A DNA stretch of 18,856 nt from JAFAGX01 sp035501575 (GTDB lineage: Bacteria > Acidobacteriota > Terriglobia > Terriglobales > Acidobacteriaceae), in the NCBI GenBank assembly GCA_035501575.1, contig DATJVZ010000221.1, forward strand, positions 1 to 18,856. The letters are read 5' to 3'. Under the pieces are notes generated by a model. The model had not been told where the DNA came from. It was given only the letters and a program-made list of their open reading frames with translations, and made no database searches. Of this stretch, positions 6,879 through 14,626 are shown piece by piece. How positions within the stretch are numbered: position 1 is the first letter of the stretch; each line of letters opens with the position of its first letter. The position numbers were made by a program, and so were the translations under genes.

Positions 6879-7472
6879 TTATTTTCGCTTACTCTGGTTT
6901 ATCTTCGCGATGGCCGAACCCCGGAAGCAACCCGCCATGTGGTCGTTGACTAAACCCATGGCCTGCATGAAGGCGTAGCAGATCGTGCTGCCTACGAAGG
7001 CGAATCCCCGCTTGCGCAGGTCTTTGCTCATGGCGTCGGACTCGGCGGTCGACGCCGGAAGGTCTCTTGGCTCCCGCCAGGCATTCCGCCGCGCTTTGCC
7101 GCCAACGAAACCCCAGATGTAGCGGTCAAAGGATCCGAACTCATCCTGCACCTTGAGAAACGCCTTGGCATTCTCCACGGCCGAGAGGATCTTTCGCTGG
7201 TTGCGAACAATTCCCGGGTCGCCCATCAAAGCTCTGATCTTCGCCCGATCATAAGCGGCAATCCGACGGGGATCGAAGCCGTCGAAGGCGGCGTGATAAT
7301 TCCGCCGCTTGCGGAGAACGATTTCCCAATTGAGGCCAGCCTGCGCGCCTTCTAGGATGAGAAATTCAAATAGCGTGCGGTCATCATGGCACGGCACGCC
7401 CCATTCTTCATCGTGGTAGCGGATCGATAGTTCGCTCTGAGCCCAGCTGCAGCGACGGACGGATCGATTCAT
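6879..7472 (-). CDS. tag: DNA-3-methyladenine glycosylase I
   Basis: Base-excision repair enzyme that removes 3-methyladenine from alkylated DNA. It has 197 residues (E. coli Tag about 187) of the HhH-like Tag family. The zinc ligands are all present: Cys8 (RRCSWA), His20 (RYHDEEWG), His178 and Cys182 (NDHMAGC). Glu41 in LILEGAQAGLNW corresponds to the Glu38 of E. coli. FVGSTICYAFMQAMGLVNDH near the C-terminus is nearly identical to the family. The ATG at 7472 is chosen because it gives the normal short N-terminus before the first zinc cysteine. A GTG at 7493 would add seven residues. It starts 39 bases after the SYLF gene stop on the same strand, so the two are probably co-transcribed, with tag second. 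There is no sign of an Ada-type operator. Confidence 0.95.
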   Translation of the reverse strand: MNRSVRRCSWAQSELSIRYHDEEWGVPCHDDRTLFEFLILEGAQAGLNWEIVLRKRRNYHAAFDGFDPRRIAAYDRAKIRALMGDPGIVRNQRKILSAVENAKAFLKVQDEFGSFDRYIWGFVGGKARRNAWREPRDLPASTAESDAMSKDLRKRGFAFVGSTICYAFMQAMGLVNDHMAGCFRGSAIAKINQSKRK

Positions 7473-7511
7473 AGGCCGGCCTAGAGATGGCACGCAGGAT
7501 TGCCGTCAACC

Positions 7512-8225
7512 TCATTCCAAGGATTTTGGATCCGAGAGGTTTTTCGGACTCTTCTTGTCCAAGAGCGCCACCAGTTCCTGGGCGCAAGCGGGAGTCTTCA
7601 CCTTATTTTCTGCAATGATCTGTTTCGCGCTTAGCTTCTGACCGTACAGCTTCTCGTTGGCGCTGTTGTCGGAGCGCAGGGTCGATCCTTCGAGCGAAAC
7701 CCCGGCGAAGAGGCCTTTATTGCGTGAATAGGAGAGAATTTCCGCCGACATCACGATGTCCGTTGCTCCTTCGGCGGTACGGCCTTTAGGGCCGGCCGCC
7801 GCCGACGCATCTCCCCCCAGCTTCACCTTGCTGCTGAGCAGGGAACGGGCGCCTTTCGGATTCATAACGAGTAGGACAAAATCGGTAGCTTCCCCACCAA
7901 TCTGAAAACCGAAGCTGCCGCCTTCCAAGGCGTATAGCGCCGGCGCTCCCCACAGACCGGTATAATGTTGTCCGCTGCGGCAAATCATGACACCCCGGCC
8001 ATAACTGGCGCCGAAGACGAAAGCGGCTTTCTTGACCGAAGGCAGGATGACAACGCATTCGGCTTTGTCGAGCAAGTCCTGGGGAATATTGTCCGGGATA
8101 TTCAAGATCTCTTTGAGAACCTGACCCGCATCTTTTACCCGGTCTTGCTCGTGGTAGCTGTCCACAGCAAGCGCCGCGAAGGGGAGGACGCAGATCGCCA
8201 GCAGAGTTAGCAGGTTTTTTCTCAT
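7512..8225 (-). CDS. Secreted SYLF/Ysc84-domain lipid-binding protein
   Basis: Exported protein of 237 residues with a clear signal peptide (MRKNLLTLLAICVLPFAALA, cleavage after Ala20), so probably periplasmic. The rest is the SYLF (Ysc84) domain, including LDKAECVVILPSVKKAAFVFG (starts 52), YGRGVMICR (75-83), GGSFGFQIGGEATDFVLLV (102-120), and a C-terminal part with AEILSYSRNKGLFAGVSLEG (161-180). In eukaryotes SYLF domains bind phosphoinositides. Bacterial versions are uncharacterised, and lipid binding here is inferred from the family. The ATG at 8225 has a good GGAGAA Shine-Dalgarno (8230-8235) on the minus strand. The gene is divergent from the VWFA gene and is followed closely by tag. 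The final 20 residues are Lys/Ser/Asp-rich and lie outside the domain. Confidence 0.9.
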   Translation of the reverse strand: MRKNLLTLLAICVLPFAALAVDSYHEQDRVKDAGQVLKEILNIPDNIPQDLLDKAECVVILPSVKKAAFVFGASYGRGVMICRSGQHYTGLWGAPALYALEGGSFGFQIGGEATDFVLLVMNPKGARSLLSSKVKLGGDASAAAGPKGRTAEGATDIVMSAEILSYSRNKGLFAGVSLEGSTLRSDNSANEKLYGQKLSAKQIIAENKVKTPACAQELVALLDKKSPKNLSDPKSLE

Positions 8226-8501
8226 GGCTTCTCCAAAACTGTAGTGGATGCATCTATTTTACTCCTGGCTCGGACACCAGCCATTTACCCGATGGGCACG
8301 GTGTAAACCGGGAGACTCGTACCGCAAGGGTTACTGTTTGCAAGTCTTTATCCTGGCTAATCGTGCTCCTTTTGTAACTTGGCCTACGTCAGGGCTTCTC
8401 ATAAAGTCAAGCATGAAGACTTCGGTCCTTTACGTGCATCTCATAACGTGGGGGGATACCGGGCCGGGCATAAGTCGTGCGAGGCCCAGAAGGGGTGCGG
8501 A
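8226..8501. other. Shared upstream region of divergent SYLF and VWFA genes
   Basis: This 276-base region must hold both promoters. On the minus strand TAAAAT (8256-8261) is a candidate -10 for the SYLF gene, with a leader of about 24 bases that includes the Shine-Dalgarno. No good -35 accompanies it. On the plus strand I found no paired -35/-10, only the AGGGG ribosome binding site at 8491-8495. The open frames here do not resemble proteins. Confidence 0.4.
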
Positions 8502-9473
8502 ATGAAGTACATAAGGCTGTATATTTTTCTCCTTGCCGCCTTGGGGTTGCCGCGTCTCTCGCCCCTGCCCGCGCAGTCGAGTTCTGTGATCCCCGCCAGC
8601 TCCTATGTCTCTGGGTCCGCCGACGATCAGGACGCGGTTCTTACCATTAAGAAGCGGGTCGATGAAGTCCACGTCCTGTTCATCGCCACCAATAAGCACG
8701 GCCGCTTCGTGCGCAACTTGGATCAGGCGGACTTCGCTATCCTCGACGATCACAAGCCACCGCAATCGATCGTCAACTTCCATAGCGAGACCGATCTTCC
8801 TCTCGAGCTCGGGTTGTTGATCGACACCAGCGGTTCGGTGCGTACTCGGTTTGATTTTGAACAGGAATCTGCTATCAGCTTTCTCGAACAGACCATACGT
8901 CCCCATTTTGACAAGGCCTTCGTCATGGGGTTCAGCAGCCAGTCCACCCTGACCCAGGACTTTACGGACAACACCAACCTGCTTAGGATCGGGGTCGACC
9001 GCCTGCACAATGGCGGGGGGACGGCACTGTATGATGCAATCTACCGCGCTTGCCGTAGCAAGCTGATGAAAGAGCGGGATGAGCGGCCGGCGCGGCGCGC
9101 GATCATTGTGGTAAGTGATGGCGAAGACAATCAGAGCGAGGTCAGGGAAGCGCAAGCGATCGAGATGGCGCAGCGGGCAGAAGTCATCATTTATGCGATT
9201 TCAACCGATGACAGTGGTCTGATCCTGCGGGGCGACACGGTCTTGCAGCAACTCGCAGAGGCCACCGGTGGCCGGGCTTTCTTTCCCTACAAGATGAAGG
9301 ATGTCAAGACTTCCTTTGCCGCCATCGAGGACGAACTCCGCAGCCAGTATGTAGTTTCCTACCGTCCGGCAGACTTTGAAGCCGATGGGCGCTTTCGTCC
9401 GATTGAGATTACCGCGCTCAAGAAAGACCTTCAGGTACGTGCCCGCAAGGGGTATTACGCACCCACCTACTAG
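8502..9473 (+). CDS. Secreted VWFA-domain protein (acidobacterial type)
   Basis: Exported protein of 323 residues with a signal peptide at about residues 1-25 (MKYIRLYIFLLAALGLP, cut near LPAQS). A short beta region with VLFIATNKHGRFVRNLDQADFAILDD (split over residues 57-82) precedes a von Willebrand factor A domain at about 100-285. The MIDAS metal site is complete: DTSGS at 108-112, Thr174 in GGGTALYDAI, and Asp206 in VVSDGEDN, so divalent-metal-dependent protein binding is plausible. The C-terminus (LRSQYVVSYRPADF, then QVRARKGYYAPTY) is typical of the VWFA-related family expanded in Acidobacteria. The ATG at 8502 has AGGGG at 8491-8495 and starts the signal peptide. The frame is open 123 bases further upstream without support. 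The STN-domain gene follows 71 bases later. Confidence 0.92.
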   Translation: MKYIRLYIFLLAALGLPRLSPLPAQSSSVIPASSYVSGSADDQDAVLTIKKRVDEVHVLFIATNKHGRFVRNLDQADFAILDDHKPPQSIVNFHSETDLPLELGLLIDTSGSVRTRFDFEQESAISFLEQTIRPHFDKAFVMGFSSQSTLTQDFTDNTNLLRIGVDRLHNGGGTALYDAIYRACRSKLMKERDERPARRAIIVVSDGEDNQSEVREAQAIEMAQRAEVIIYAISTDDSGLILRGDTVLQQLAEATGGRAFFPYKMKDVKTSFAAIEDELRSQYVVSYRPADFEADGRFRPIEITALKKDLQVRARKGYYAPTY

Positions 9474-9481
9474 CCCAGCGA

Positions 9482-9490
9482 TGCTAGAAT
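9482..9490 (+). promoter_or_regulatory. Possible extended -10 for the STN-domain gene
   Basis: TGCTAGAAT is an extended -10 (TGn plus TAGAAT, 5 of 6) lying in the 71-base gap after the VWFA stop. It predicts a transcript start near 9497 and a leader of about 48 bases. No -35 was seen. The gene might instead be read through from VWFA. Confidence 0.35.
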
Positions 9491-9544
9491 AGCCTGTAGG
9501 CCCTGCAAGATCCAGGGTAGTGGCCGTTCTGTGGCTAGAGGACA

Positions 9545-10342
9545 ATGAAGATCAGAGTTGGATTGGCGGCAGCCGTGGGGTCGCTCGCAATCTCCCTGGC
9601 AGGGGCACAAGTCCCGCCGCCCGGGCATCACCACCGGCGTCCCTCCCAGGCCCCCCAGCAGTTGGCTCAGCCGCAACCTGCGGCTCCCCAACCCGTTGCT
9701 CCGCCGACACCCGAGCAAAGGCCGGCAACCCCTCCTCAAGTTGCCTACAACGGCGGACTTTTGACCATCACCGCCGACAATTCCACCTTAGGCGATATTC
9801 TGCGGGCGGTGCACCGACAGACCGGAGCAGCGATCGACGTTCCGGGAAATGCCACTGAGCGGGTGGTGGGCAGGTTTGGTCCAGGCCCAGCCCGAGATGT
9901 CGTGGCCTCGCTGCTCAATGGATCCCATTTTAATTATGTTCTGGTTGGATCCGAGACCGATCCCAGAGGGCTCGATCGAGTCGTGCTCATCTCGAAGCCC
10001 GGCAGTGACCAAGCTCCCGTCGAGCAGGCTAGGTTCCAAGGCCGAGTGCAAGCACCCGTCCCTCAACCCGTGGATGCTGGGGACGCGGCGAGTGATGATG
10101 ATGCGGCACAGGATATGATTCCTGATGCCAGCGAAGCGACCGACGAGCAGGCCAACCAAGCGCAAGGGGAAGAACCAGCCCAAGCGCAGCAGCCGGGCCA
10201 GTCCGCGATCAAGACTCCCGAGCAGCTTCTGCAAGAACTGCAACAACGCCAGCAGCAAATGCAGCAGCAGCAGCAGGGTGCACCGGTTCCTCCGGGTTAT
10301 CCGCCGAATCCGAACGCCGGACCAACTCCGCAGCAGAAGTAA
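9545..10342 (+). CDS. Secreted STN-domain protein with Pro/Gln-rich flanks
   Basis: Exported protein of 265 residues. The signal peptide is at residues 1-21 with an AxA site (AGAQ). A His/Pro/Gln-rich linker (22-65) follows, then one folded domain at about 68-152. There, LLTITADNSTLGDILRAVHRQTGA and the following VVGRFGPGPARDVVASLL resemble the secretin and TonB short N-terminal (STN) domain. In secretins and TonB receptors, that domain contacts inner-membrane partners from the periplasm. The rest (153-265) is acidic, then Gln-rich and Pro-rich, with a (CAG)5 run, and shows no secretin or TonB barrel. The ATG at 9545 has AGAGGA just upstream (9537-9542). It lies downstream of the VWFA gene. 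It is not a secretin by itself; a periplasmic adaptor role is only an inference. Confidence 0.75.
   Translation: MKIRVGLAAAVGSLAISLAGAQVPPPGHHHRRPSQAPQQLAQPQPAAPQPVAPPTPEQRPATPPQVAYNGGLLTITADNSTLGDILRAVHRQTGAAIDVPGNATERVVGRFGPGPARDVVASLLNGSHFNYVLVGSETDPRGLDRVVLISKPGSDQAPVEQARFQGRVQAPVPQPVDAGDAASDDDAAQDMIPDASEATDEQANQAQGEEPAQAQQPGQSAIKTPEQLLQELQQRQQQMQQQQQGAPVPPGYPPNPNAGPTPQQK
10262..10276 (+). repeat. (CAG)5 trinucleotide run
   Basis: Five CAG codons in a row encode part of the Gln-rich tail of the STN-domain protein. Neighbouring CAA/CAG codons (from about 10240) make a longer imperfect run that could vary in length by slippage without a frameshift. Confidence 0.85.
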
Positions 10343-10436
10343 CCTTCAACGGCACCGAGACGATACCCCACCCGTGCCGAGCCCTGGTTTTAGGATGATG
10401 AAGACTAAGTGGCAGGCTGAGCTTTAGCCGATCGGA

Positions 10437-10751
10437 TTAGTTTCCGCCCGCGTGTGCGGCTTGGGTTTGGTTTCCGACTAGCGAGGGTTTCGTGCCTTCC
10501 GCGGGCTGGTTCGGAGCGAAGGCTTGCAGGATCAGGAGGACAGCGCCAAACCCGGAAATAATGCCGAGTGCCACGACGGCTACCACGGTTAAAGAGAGTA
10601 TGAAAGCACCTAGTAACTCACCCAAGTTCGGCCCGCCTTTTTCATAAATCGCCGCAGCTGCGAATCCCCATCCCCACTGTAACTGCGTTGACGCTCGCTG
10701 CTGTTTGCAAATAGGATACGGAGTAAAGGTGTGTACTCCACTCTCCAACAT
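10437..10751 (-). CDS. Hypothetical small membrane protein
   Basis: A 104-residue open frame whose middle looks like real protein. A strongly hydrophobic segment (LGAFILSLTVVAVVALGIIS, then GFGAVLLILQAFA, about residues 47-79) could form one long or two short membrane helices, followed by a polar tail rich in Gln, Ala and Gly. I do not recognise a family. The start is uncertain. The ATG at 10751 has no good ribosome binding site, and the first 45 residues overlap a candidate uvrA promoter on the other strand. A TTG at 10625 would give a 62-residue protein beginning just before the hydrophobic part. The open frame also runs further upstream into uvrA on the opposite strand, which is unlikely to be used. 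It is convergent with the STN-domain gene. Confidence 0.4.
   Translation of the reverse strand: MLESGVHTFTPYPICKQQRASTQLQWGWGFAAAAIYEKGGPNLGELLGAFILSLTVVAVVALGIISGFGAVLLILQAFAPNQPAEGTKPSLVGNQTQAAHAGGN
10688..10717 (+). promoter_or_regulatory. Candidate uvrA promoter
   Basis: TTGACG (10688-10693, 5 of 6) and TAGGAT (10712-10717, 4 of 6) are separated by 18 bases. Transcription would start near 10724, leaving a leader of about 85 bases before the uvrA ATG. Confidence 0.4.
10720..10739. promoter_or_regulatory. Operator-like inverted repeat upstream of uvrA
   Basis: GGAGTA (10720-10725) and TACTCC (10734-10739) form a perfect 6-bp inverted repeat with an 8-base spacer, covering the predicted uvrA transcript start. 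That is a suitable position for a repressor. It could be an SOS-type site, since uvrA is LexA-regulated in many bacteria, but it does not match a LexA box I know. Confidence 0.35.
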
Positions 10752-10808
10752 TTCCAGAGACCCGTCCACATTACGGAAGGCCAGTAAGAGCACTGCTGTC
10801 CGATAACT

Positions 10809-13613
10809 ATGGCAATTACAAAGATTTCGGTGCGAGGGGCGCGCCAACACAATCTCAAGAACATCAACCTTGAGATCCCGCGAAACAGCCTAACCGTGAT
10901 TACCGGTCTCAGCGGGTCGGGCAAGTCTTCCCTCGCTTTCGACACCATCTACGCGGAGGGCCAACGGCGCTACGTGGAGACGCTTTCGGCCTACGCACGG
11001 CAGTTCCTCGAGCAGATGGAGAGGCCGGATGTCGATTCGATCGATGGGCTGAGCCCGTCGATCTCAATTGAACAGAAAACCACCAGCCGTAGCCCGCGCT
11101 CGACGGTGGGGACCATTACCGAGATTTACGACTACCTTCGTCTTCTGTTCGCTTCAATCGGGTCGCCGCACTGCCCGCAGTGCGGCCGAGCCATCACTCG
11201 CCAGTCCGCGGAACAGATCGTCGAGCGGGTCATGGCCCTCACTCCCGAAGACCGGGTTATGGTGCTCGCACCGATCGTTCGCGGGCGCAAGGGCGAGTTC
11301 AAGCAGGAAATGGAGAAGCTGGTGCAGCACGGCTTCACCCGGGCGCGCATCGATGGCCAGTTGGTCAATCTGGAGGACGAACCGGTGCTCGATAAGCGGA
11401 AGAACCACACGCTTGAAGTCGTCGTGGATCGCTTGCTTGTCAAGCCAGGCATCGAGCATCGTTTGGGGCTGTCGATCGGGCTGGCCATGAAACTGGCCGG
11501 CGGTTTGGTTGAGGTCTCGGTTGTTGGCGGCCAAGAGCAGCTGTATTCGGAAAAGCTGGCCTGCCCGGATTGTGGAATTAGTGTTCCCCAGCTCGAGCCG
11601 CGGTCGTTCTCTTTTAACAGCGCCTACGGGGCCTGCACGGAATGCCATGGACTGGGCAGTCGTTACGATCTTGATCCCGCGAAGCTCATCGCGGATTGGT
11701 CCAAGCCTCTGCTGGATGGCGGGCTGGGTCCTGGCTCGGCCTCGCCGAGCCTGATCCGTATGCTTGAAATCACGGCGGCGGCGCACGGCTTCGATTTACG
11801 GACTCCGTTTGAGAAGCTTCCCGAGAACATCCAGAATCTTCTGCTCTATGGAGAAGGGCGGCCAGGCGGGAAGACCGGTTTCTTCGGAGTTCTCGGATAC
11901 TTGAAACGCACCTTCGAGGAAACGGCGTCGGAGAGCTATCGCGAATTCCTGGCAGATTACATGTCGGCGTCACCGTGTCCCGCCTGCCACGGGCAACGAC
12001 TCCGACCCGAGAGCCTGGCGGTGAAGGTGGGAGGCATGTCGATCGCGGACTTCACCCGCTTGCCCGTTTCCCGGGCTCTCGAAGCCGCCCAGAAAATCCA
12101 ACTCACGCCCCGCGAAGCCCTCATTGCCGCGAGAATCGTGCACGAGATCGTGGAACGCTTGCAGTTTCTCGACGCGGTTGGGCTGGGTTATATCTCTTTG
12201 GATCGATCGGCTGCCACCTTGTCGGGAGGGGAAGGGCAGCGGATCCGCCTGGCGACCCAAATTGGATCCAAACTACGAGGCGTGTTGTATGTCCTCGATG
12301 AGCCATCAATCGGCCTGCATCATCGTGACAATGGCCGTCTGCTGAAGGCGCTCGAGGAATTGCGTGACTTGGGCAATACCGTCGTCGTCGTCGAACACGA
12401 TGAGGAGACGATTCGTCGCGCCGATTACGTGATCGATCTGGGCCCCGGGGCAGGCCGGCACGGAGGGGATCTGGTGGCGCAGGGCACCCCGCAAGAAATC
12501 ATGCAGGTTCCGGCGTCTCTTACCGGAGCTTACATTTCCGGCAGGACCCAGATCGAGATGTTGGCTGAGCGCCGGCAGCCGAACGGCGCCGGCATCAGCA
12601 TTCTCGGGGCCCGGGAAAACAATCTCAAGAATCTCGATGTGTGCTTCCCGCTGGGGGTAATGACCGTGGTGACCGGAGTCTCCGGCTCCGGTAAGTCGAC
12701 TTTGGTTAATGACATTCTCTATCGGGCGCTGGCCAAGACTCTCTATCACTCACGGGAGGAGCCGGGAGTGCACCGGGTCATCTCCGGGGCCGAACTCATC
12801 GATAAAGTGATTCGGATTGACCAGTTACCCATCGGCCGCACCCCCCGCTCCAATCCCGCGACCTACACCGGTGTGTTCGCTCCCATTCGTGATCTCTACG
12901 CCATGCTGCCGGAATCTCGCGAACGTGGCTACAAGCCGGGACGGTTTTCCTTTAACGTCGCGGGGGGGCGCTGTGAAGCTTGCCAGGGAGAAGGTCAGCG
13001 CCGCATCGAGATGAATTTTCTTCCCGATGTATACGTACTCTGCGAAATTTGTGGGGGCCGTCGTTACAACCAAGAGACTTTGGCCGTCCGCTACCAGGGA
13101 TGCTCGATCGCAGACATTCTCGAGATGCCAGCCGCGGACGCGCTCACGCTGCTCGACAATATTCCCCCGGTCAAGCAGAAGCTGCAGACGCTGGTCGAAG
13201 TAGGCTTGGGCTATATTCACCTGGGACAGTCCGCCGTGACCCTCTCGGGAGGCGAAGCGCAACGCATCAAGTTGGCACGCGAGCTGAGCAAACGGCAAAC
13301 CGGCAGGACTTTGTACTTGCTGGATGAGCCGACCACCGGCCTCCACTTCGATGATGTCAAGAAGTTGCTCAATGTCTTGCATCGCCTCACCGACTTGGGC
13401 AACACCATCGTGATCATCGAACACAATCTGGACGTAATCCGCAACGCCGATTGGATCATCGATTTGGGTCCGGAGGGCGGCGAGGAAGGTGGCCGGATCG
13501 TTGCCCAGGGAACTCCCGAGCAAGTTGCCCGCCACAAGAAGTCGTTTACCGGGCAAGCACTGGCACGCTACTTCGATAGCAAAGAGAACGAAATCCGAAG
13601 TTTCTCGGCTTAA
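10809..13613 (+). CDS. uvrA: UvrABC excinuclease subunit A
   Basis: DNA damage-recognition ATPase of nucleotide excision repair. It dimerises, scans DNA with UvrB and loads UvrB at lesions. It has 934 residues (E. coli 940), with two ABC ATPase modules. The first has Walker A GLSGSGKS at 33-40, signature LSGGEGQR at 471-478 and Walker B LDEPS at 496-500. The second has GVSGSGKST at 623-631, LSGGEAQR at 812-819 and LDEPT at 838-842. The zinc modules are intact: Cys252/255 with Cys276/279, and Cys722/725 with Cys745/748. A further CPQC is at 122-125. The start is fixed by MAITKISVRGARQHNLKNI, the normal UvrA N-terminus, although no Shine-Dalgarno precedes it. The CPBP protease, pyrE and mtnA follow on the same strand. 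Confidence 0.98.
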   Translation: MAITKISVRGARQHNLKNINLEIPRNSLTVITGLSGSGKSSLAFDTIYAEGQRRYVETLSAYARQFLEQMERPDVDSIDGLSPSISIEQKTTSRSPRSTVGTITEIYDYLRLLFASIGSPHCPQCGRAITRQSAEQIVERVMALTPEDRVMVLAPIVRGRKGEFKQEMEKLVQHGFTRARIDGQLVNLEDEPVLDKRKNHTLEVVVDRLLVKPGIEHRLGLSIGLAMKLAGGLVEVSVVGGQEQLYSEKLACPDCGISVPQLEPRSFSFNSAYGACTECHGLGSRYDLDPAKLIADWSKPLLDGGLGPGSASPSLIRMLEITAAAHGFDLRTPFEKLPENIQNLLLYGEGRPGGKTGFFGVLGYLKRTFEETASESYREFLADYMSASPCPACHGQRLRPESLAVKVGGMSIADFTRLPVSRALEAAQKIQLTPREALIAARIVHEIVERLQFLDAVGLGYISLDRSAATLSGGEGQRIRLATQIGSKLRGVLYVLDEPSIGLHHRDNGRLLKALEELRDLGNTVVVVEHDEETIRRADYVIDLGPGAGRHGGDLVAQGTPQEIMQVPASLTGAYISGRTQIEMLAERRQPNGAGISILGARENNLKNLDVCFPLGVMTVVTGVSGSGKSTLVNDILYRALAKTLYHSREEPGVHRVISGAELIDKVIRIDQLPIGRTPRSNPATYTGVFAPIRDLYAMLPESRERGYKPGRFSFNVAGGRCEACQGEGQRRIEMNFLPDVYVLCEICGGRRYNQETLAVRYQGCSIADILEMPAADALTLLDNIPPVKQKLQTLVEVGLGYIHLGQSAVTLSGGEAQRIKLARELSKRQTGRTLYLLDEPTTGLHFDDVKKLLNVLHRLTDLGNTIVIIEHNLDVIRNADWIIDLGPEGGEEGGRIVAQGTPEQVARHKKSFTGQALARYFDSKENEIRSFSA

Positions 13614-13755
13614 TCCCAAAGGCTTCGGTTGCCGTGACTTCCGGGACAGCAATGAGCATCGTGGGCGGGAGTCGACCGGGGGACTCCCCAAGTCCCTCAC
13701 CTGCGATCTGGATTTTCGTGTAAATTCAAAAGTCGACGAGAACCTTCATACACCG

Positions 13756-14553
13756 TTGTCTTTCCCGCCAAACCCGTTGTCGGGTTCCGACCCAACGCAC
13801 TCCGCCATTTGTGTCCCAAACCCTCCCGAGGATCCGGTCTGGAGCGGCTGGGACGTGGTTGGCGTCGTAGCCCTGACGGTCGTGTCGCTCATGGTGATTC
13901 CGCTGCTCGTTGTATTGCCAGCGCATTTGCTCGTGTACCCCAAGCTTTTCCTGATGGACATCGTGAAGATTCCCGATGTCATTCTTCTGGTGCAAGTGCT
14001 GGCTTACGGGGCGGTCTTTGGGTTTATCTATTGCTTGTTGAAAAAACGGGGCGGCGCATTCTGGGAACCGTTGCGATGGAACTGGCCCACTCGATCTTGG
14101 GGGGCTTATTTGATGCTGGGCGCGCTATTGTATCTCGCGCTTATGGGATTCAGCGCGCTCCTCCCGATTCCGAAGCATCTGCCGATTGATCGCTTCTTTC
14201 AGAATGCCCGTGCGGCCGCGCTGATGACGTCGCTGTCGGTCACGCTGGCTCCCTTTATGGAAGAGCTGTTCTTCCGCGGGTTGCTGTACCCGGTTCTGGC
14301 GCGCCGCATGGGAATACCGCTGGCCATCTTCCTGACCGGCGCCGCTTTCGGACTTCTCCATGGCGAACAGCTCAAGTATTCGTGGGCAGTTTCGATCATC
14401 TTCTTGGTGGGAGTCGCCTTAACCGCGGTTCGCGCCATCACCAAATCTGTGGCGGCTAGTTTCCTCGTCCATGTCGGCTATAACGGAACTTTGTCGACCT
14501 TGTTGGTGGTTGCGACCGACGGCTTTCGTCATTTGCAGAAGCTGAATTCCTGA
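13756..14553 (+). CDS. CPBP-family intramembrane protease (start uncertain)
   Basis: Membrane protein of the CPBP (Abi/CAAX protease-like) family, with an active site inside the membrane. Numbered from the TTG at 13756 (265 residues), the three family motifs are intact: EELFFR at 169-174, FGLLHG with His202, and HVGYN with His239 and Asn243. About seven membrane segments are visible (roughly 35-57, 75-96, 116-137, 155-170, 187-201, 211-226, 232-253). The start is unclear. There is no in-frame ATG or GTG between the uvrA stop and the first helix except a GTG at 13855 that would trim it. PEDPVWSGWDVVGV before the helix looks like the family N-terminus, so TTG at 13756 or 13777 is likely. Neither has a good ribosome binding site. 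The substrate is unknown. Confidence 0.8.
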   Translation: MSFPPNPLSGSDPTHSAICVPNPPEDPVWSGWDVVGVVALTVVSLMVIPLLVVLPAHLLVYPKLFLMDIVKIPDVILLVQVLAYGAVFGFIYCLLKKRGGAFWEPLRWNWPTRSWGAYLMLGALLYLALMGFSALLPIPKHLPIDRFFQNARAAALMTSLSVTLAPFMEELFFRGLLYPVLARRMGIPLAIFLTGAAFGLLHGEQLKYSWAVSIIFLVGVALTAVRAITKSVAASFLVHVGYNGTLSTLLVVATDGFRHLQKLNS

Positions 14554-14626
14554 GTGGGACCATCCGGGCGTGCGGCTGGTTGGCGAGTAGCGATCACCCA
14601 CGGGCTGCTGTTATCTTAGTCATTCC

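Noticed and set aside
8248..8505. An 85-codon plus-strand frame in the SYLF-VWFA divergent region
   Set aside because: It runs through the region that must hold both promoters and into the VWFA start, with no ribosome binding site and no protein-like features.
10350..10379. CGGCAC/GTGCCG inverted repeat after the STN-domain gene as a terminator
   Set aside because: The loop is 18 bases, the stem only six and no T-run follows.
12825..13700. A 291-codon minus-strand frame opposite the end of uvrA
   Set aside because: It lies opposite the conserved second ATPase module of uvrA and does not resemble a protein family.
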